Shown here: positions 7,173 to 7,301 of the stretch, piece after piece
Layout of the letters: every line of letters begins with the position of its first letter
Position numbering within the stretch: the first letter of the stretch is position 1
Assembly: GCA_905205195.1 (NCBI GenBank)
Contig: CAJLCS010000087.1
Coordinates: 1-7,301, forward strand
Reading direction: 5' to 3'
Source: an uncultured Eubacteriales bacterium
GTDB lineage: Bacteria; Bacillota; Clostridia; Oscillospirales; Oscillospiraceae
DNA: 7,301 nt
Program-made: the position numbers and the translations under genes
Notes under the pieces: model-generated
What the model saw: only the letters and a program-made list of their open reading frames with translations
Database searches by the model: none
What the model was told of the DNA's origin: nothing

Positions 7173-7301
7173 TTGAGGCAAACCATCAACGGCGGCGACC
7201 TGCGTCAGCTGATTATCAGCGCGGCCGCCTCCATCGAAAATAACAAGCAGACGCTCAACGAGCTGAACGTCTTCCCCGTCCCCGACGGCGATACGGGCAC
7301 C
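7173..7301 (+). CDS. yloV: DAK2-domain protein YloV, probable FakA-like fatty acid kinase, N-terminal fragment
   Basis: Only 43 residues are in the window. They begin (M)RQTINGGDLRQLIISAAASI and end NVFPVPDGDTGT, the characteristic ATP/metal-binding motif of the DAK2 (dihydroxyacetone kinase L-domain) family; D38 and D40 would bind metal. YloV/FakA proteins act with a DegV-type FakB carrier to phosphorylate exogenous fatty acids for lipid synthesis. That function is family knowledge, as the C-terminal half is unseen. The start is an unusual TTG: GGAGGTG (7158-7164) lies eight bases upstream and no in-frame ATG fits better. The gene follows yloU by 18 bases and is probably co-transcribed. Family usual length is about 550 residues, so most of the gene lies beyond the window. 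Confidence 0.9.
   Translation, partial: MRQTINGGDLRQLIISAAASIENNKQTLNELNVFPVPDGDTGT

Overview
The window looks like chromosomal core DNA from a GC-rich, endospore-forming member of the Firmicutes (class Clostridia; my best guess is an Oscillospiraceae-type gut anaerobe). The evidence is a clear sporulation sigma factor SigG with a YlmC/YmxH-family neighbour, strong AGGAGG ribosome binding sites, a low-GC-Gram-positive style S2 N-terminus, and a YloU-YloV pair. The taxon below class level is inference, because no rRNA is present.

Layout. Positions 1-331 hold the N-terminal part of rpsB (minus strand), with a strong sigma-A promoter at 459-487 and a leader of about 120 nt. Positions 500-879 hold no gene but are dense in inverted repeats. 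Minus-strand ylmC (880-1158) lies downstream of minus-strand sigG (1223-2002), and the two probably form a small sporulation operon. Positions 2003-2623 are a 621-bp divergent intergenic region. It holds a candidate forespore-type promoter for sigG, a tight array of DnaA-box-like 9-mers at 2303-2378, and the sigma-A promoter of rpsT. On the plus strand follow rpsT (2624-2887), a hairpin terminator or attenuator (2903-2935), recG (2962-5010), a strong intrinsic terminator (5035-5078), a sigma-A promoter (5108-5136), gpmI (5195-6757), an Asp23/YloU-family gene (6801-7154), and the start of a DAK2-domain yloV/fakA-like gene (7173 to the window end).

How the parts fit. Everything left of about 2010 is transcribed leftwards and everything right of about 2550 rightwards, with the DnaA-box-like array between the two divergons. 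The minus side combines a translation gene (S2) with the late-forespore regulator SigG. The plus side has two units: rpsT-recG (translation; fork and recombination repair), and gpmI-yloU-yloV (glycolysis; envelope-stress/alkaline-shock-like protein; probable fatty-acid kinase). The RecG / YloU / YloV neighbourhood resembles the conserved Firmicutes yloU-yloV-...-recG cluster, but here it is rearranged with a phosphoglycerate mutase gene inserted.

I found no CRISPR array, insertion sequence, prophage or toxin system. The most interesting points are the DnaA-box-like cluster between divergent genes, the plant/kinetoplastid-like type of the phosphoglycerate mutase, and the hairpin-rich gene-free segment between rpsB and ylmC.
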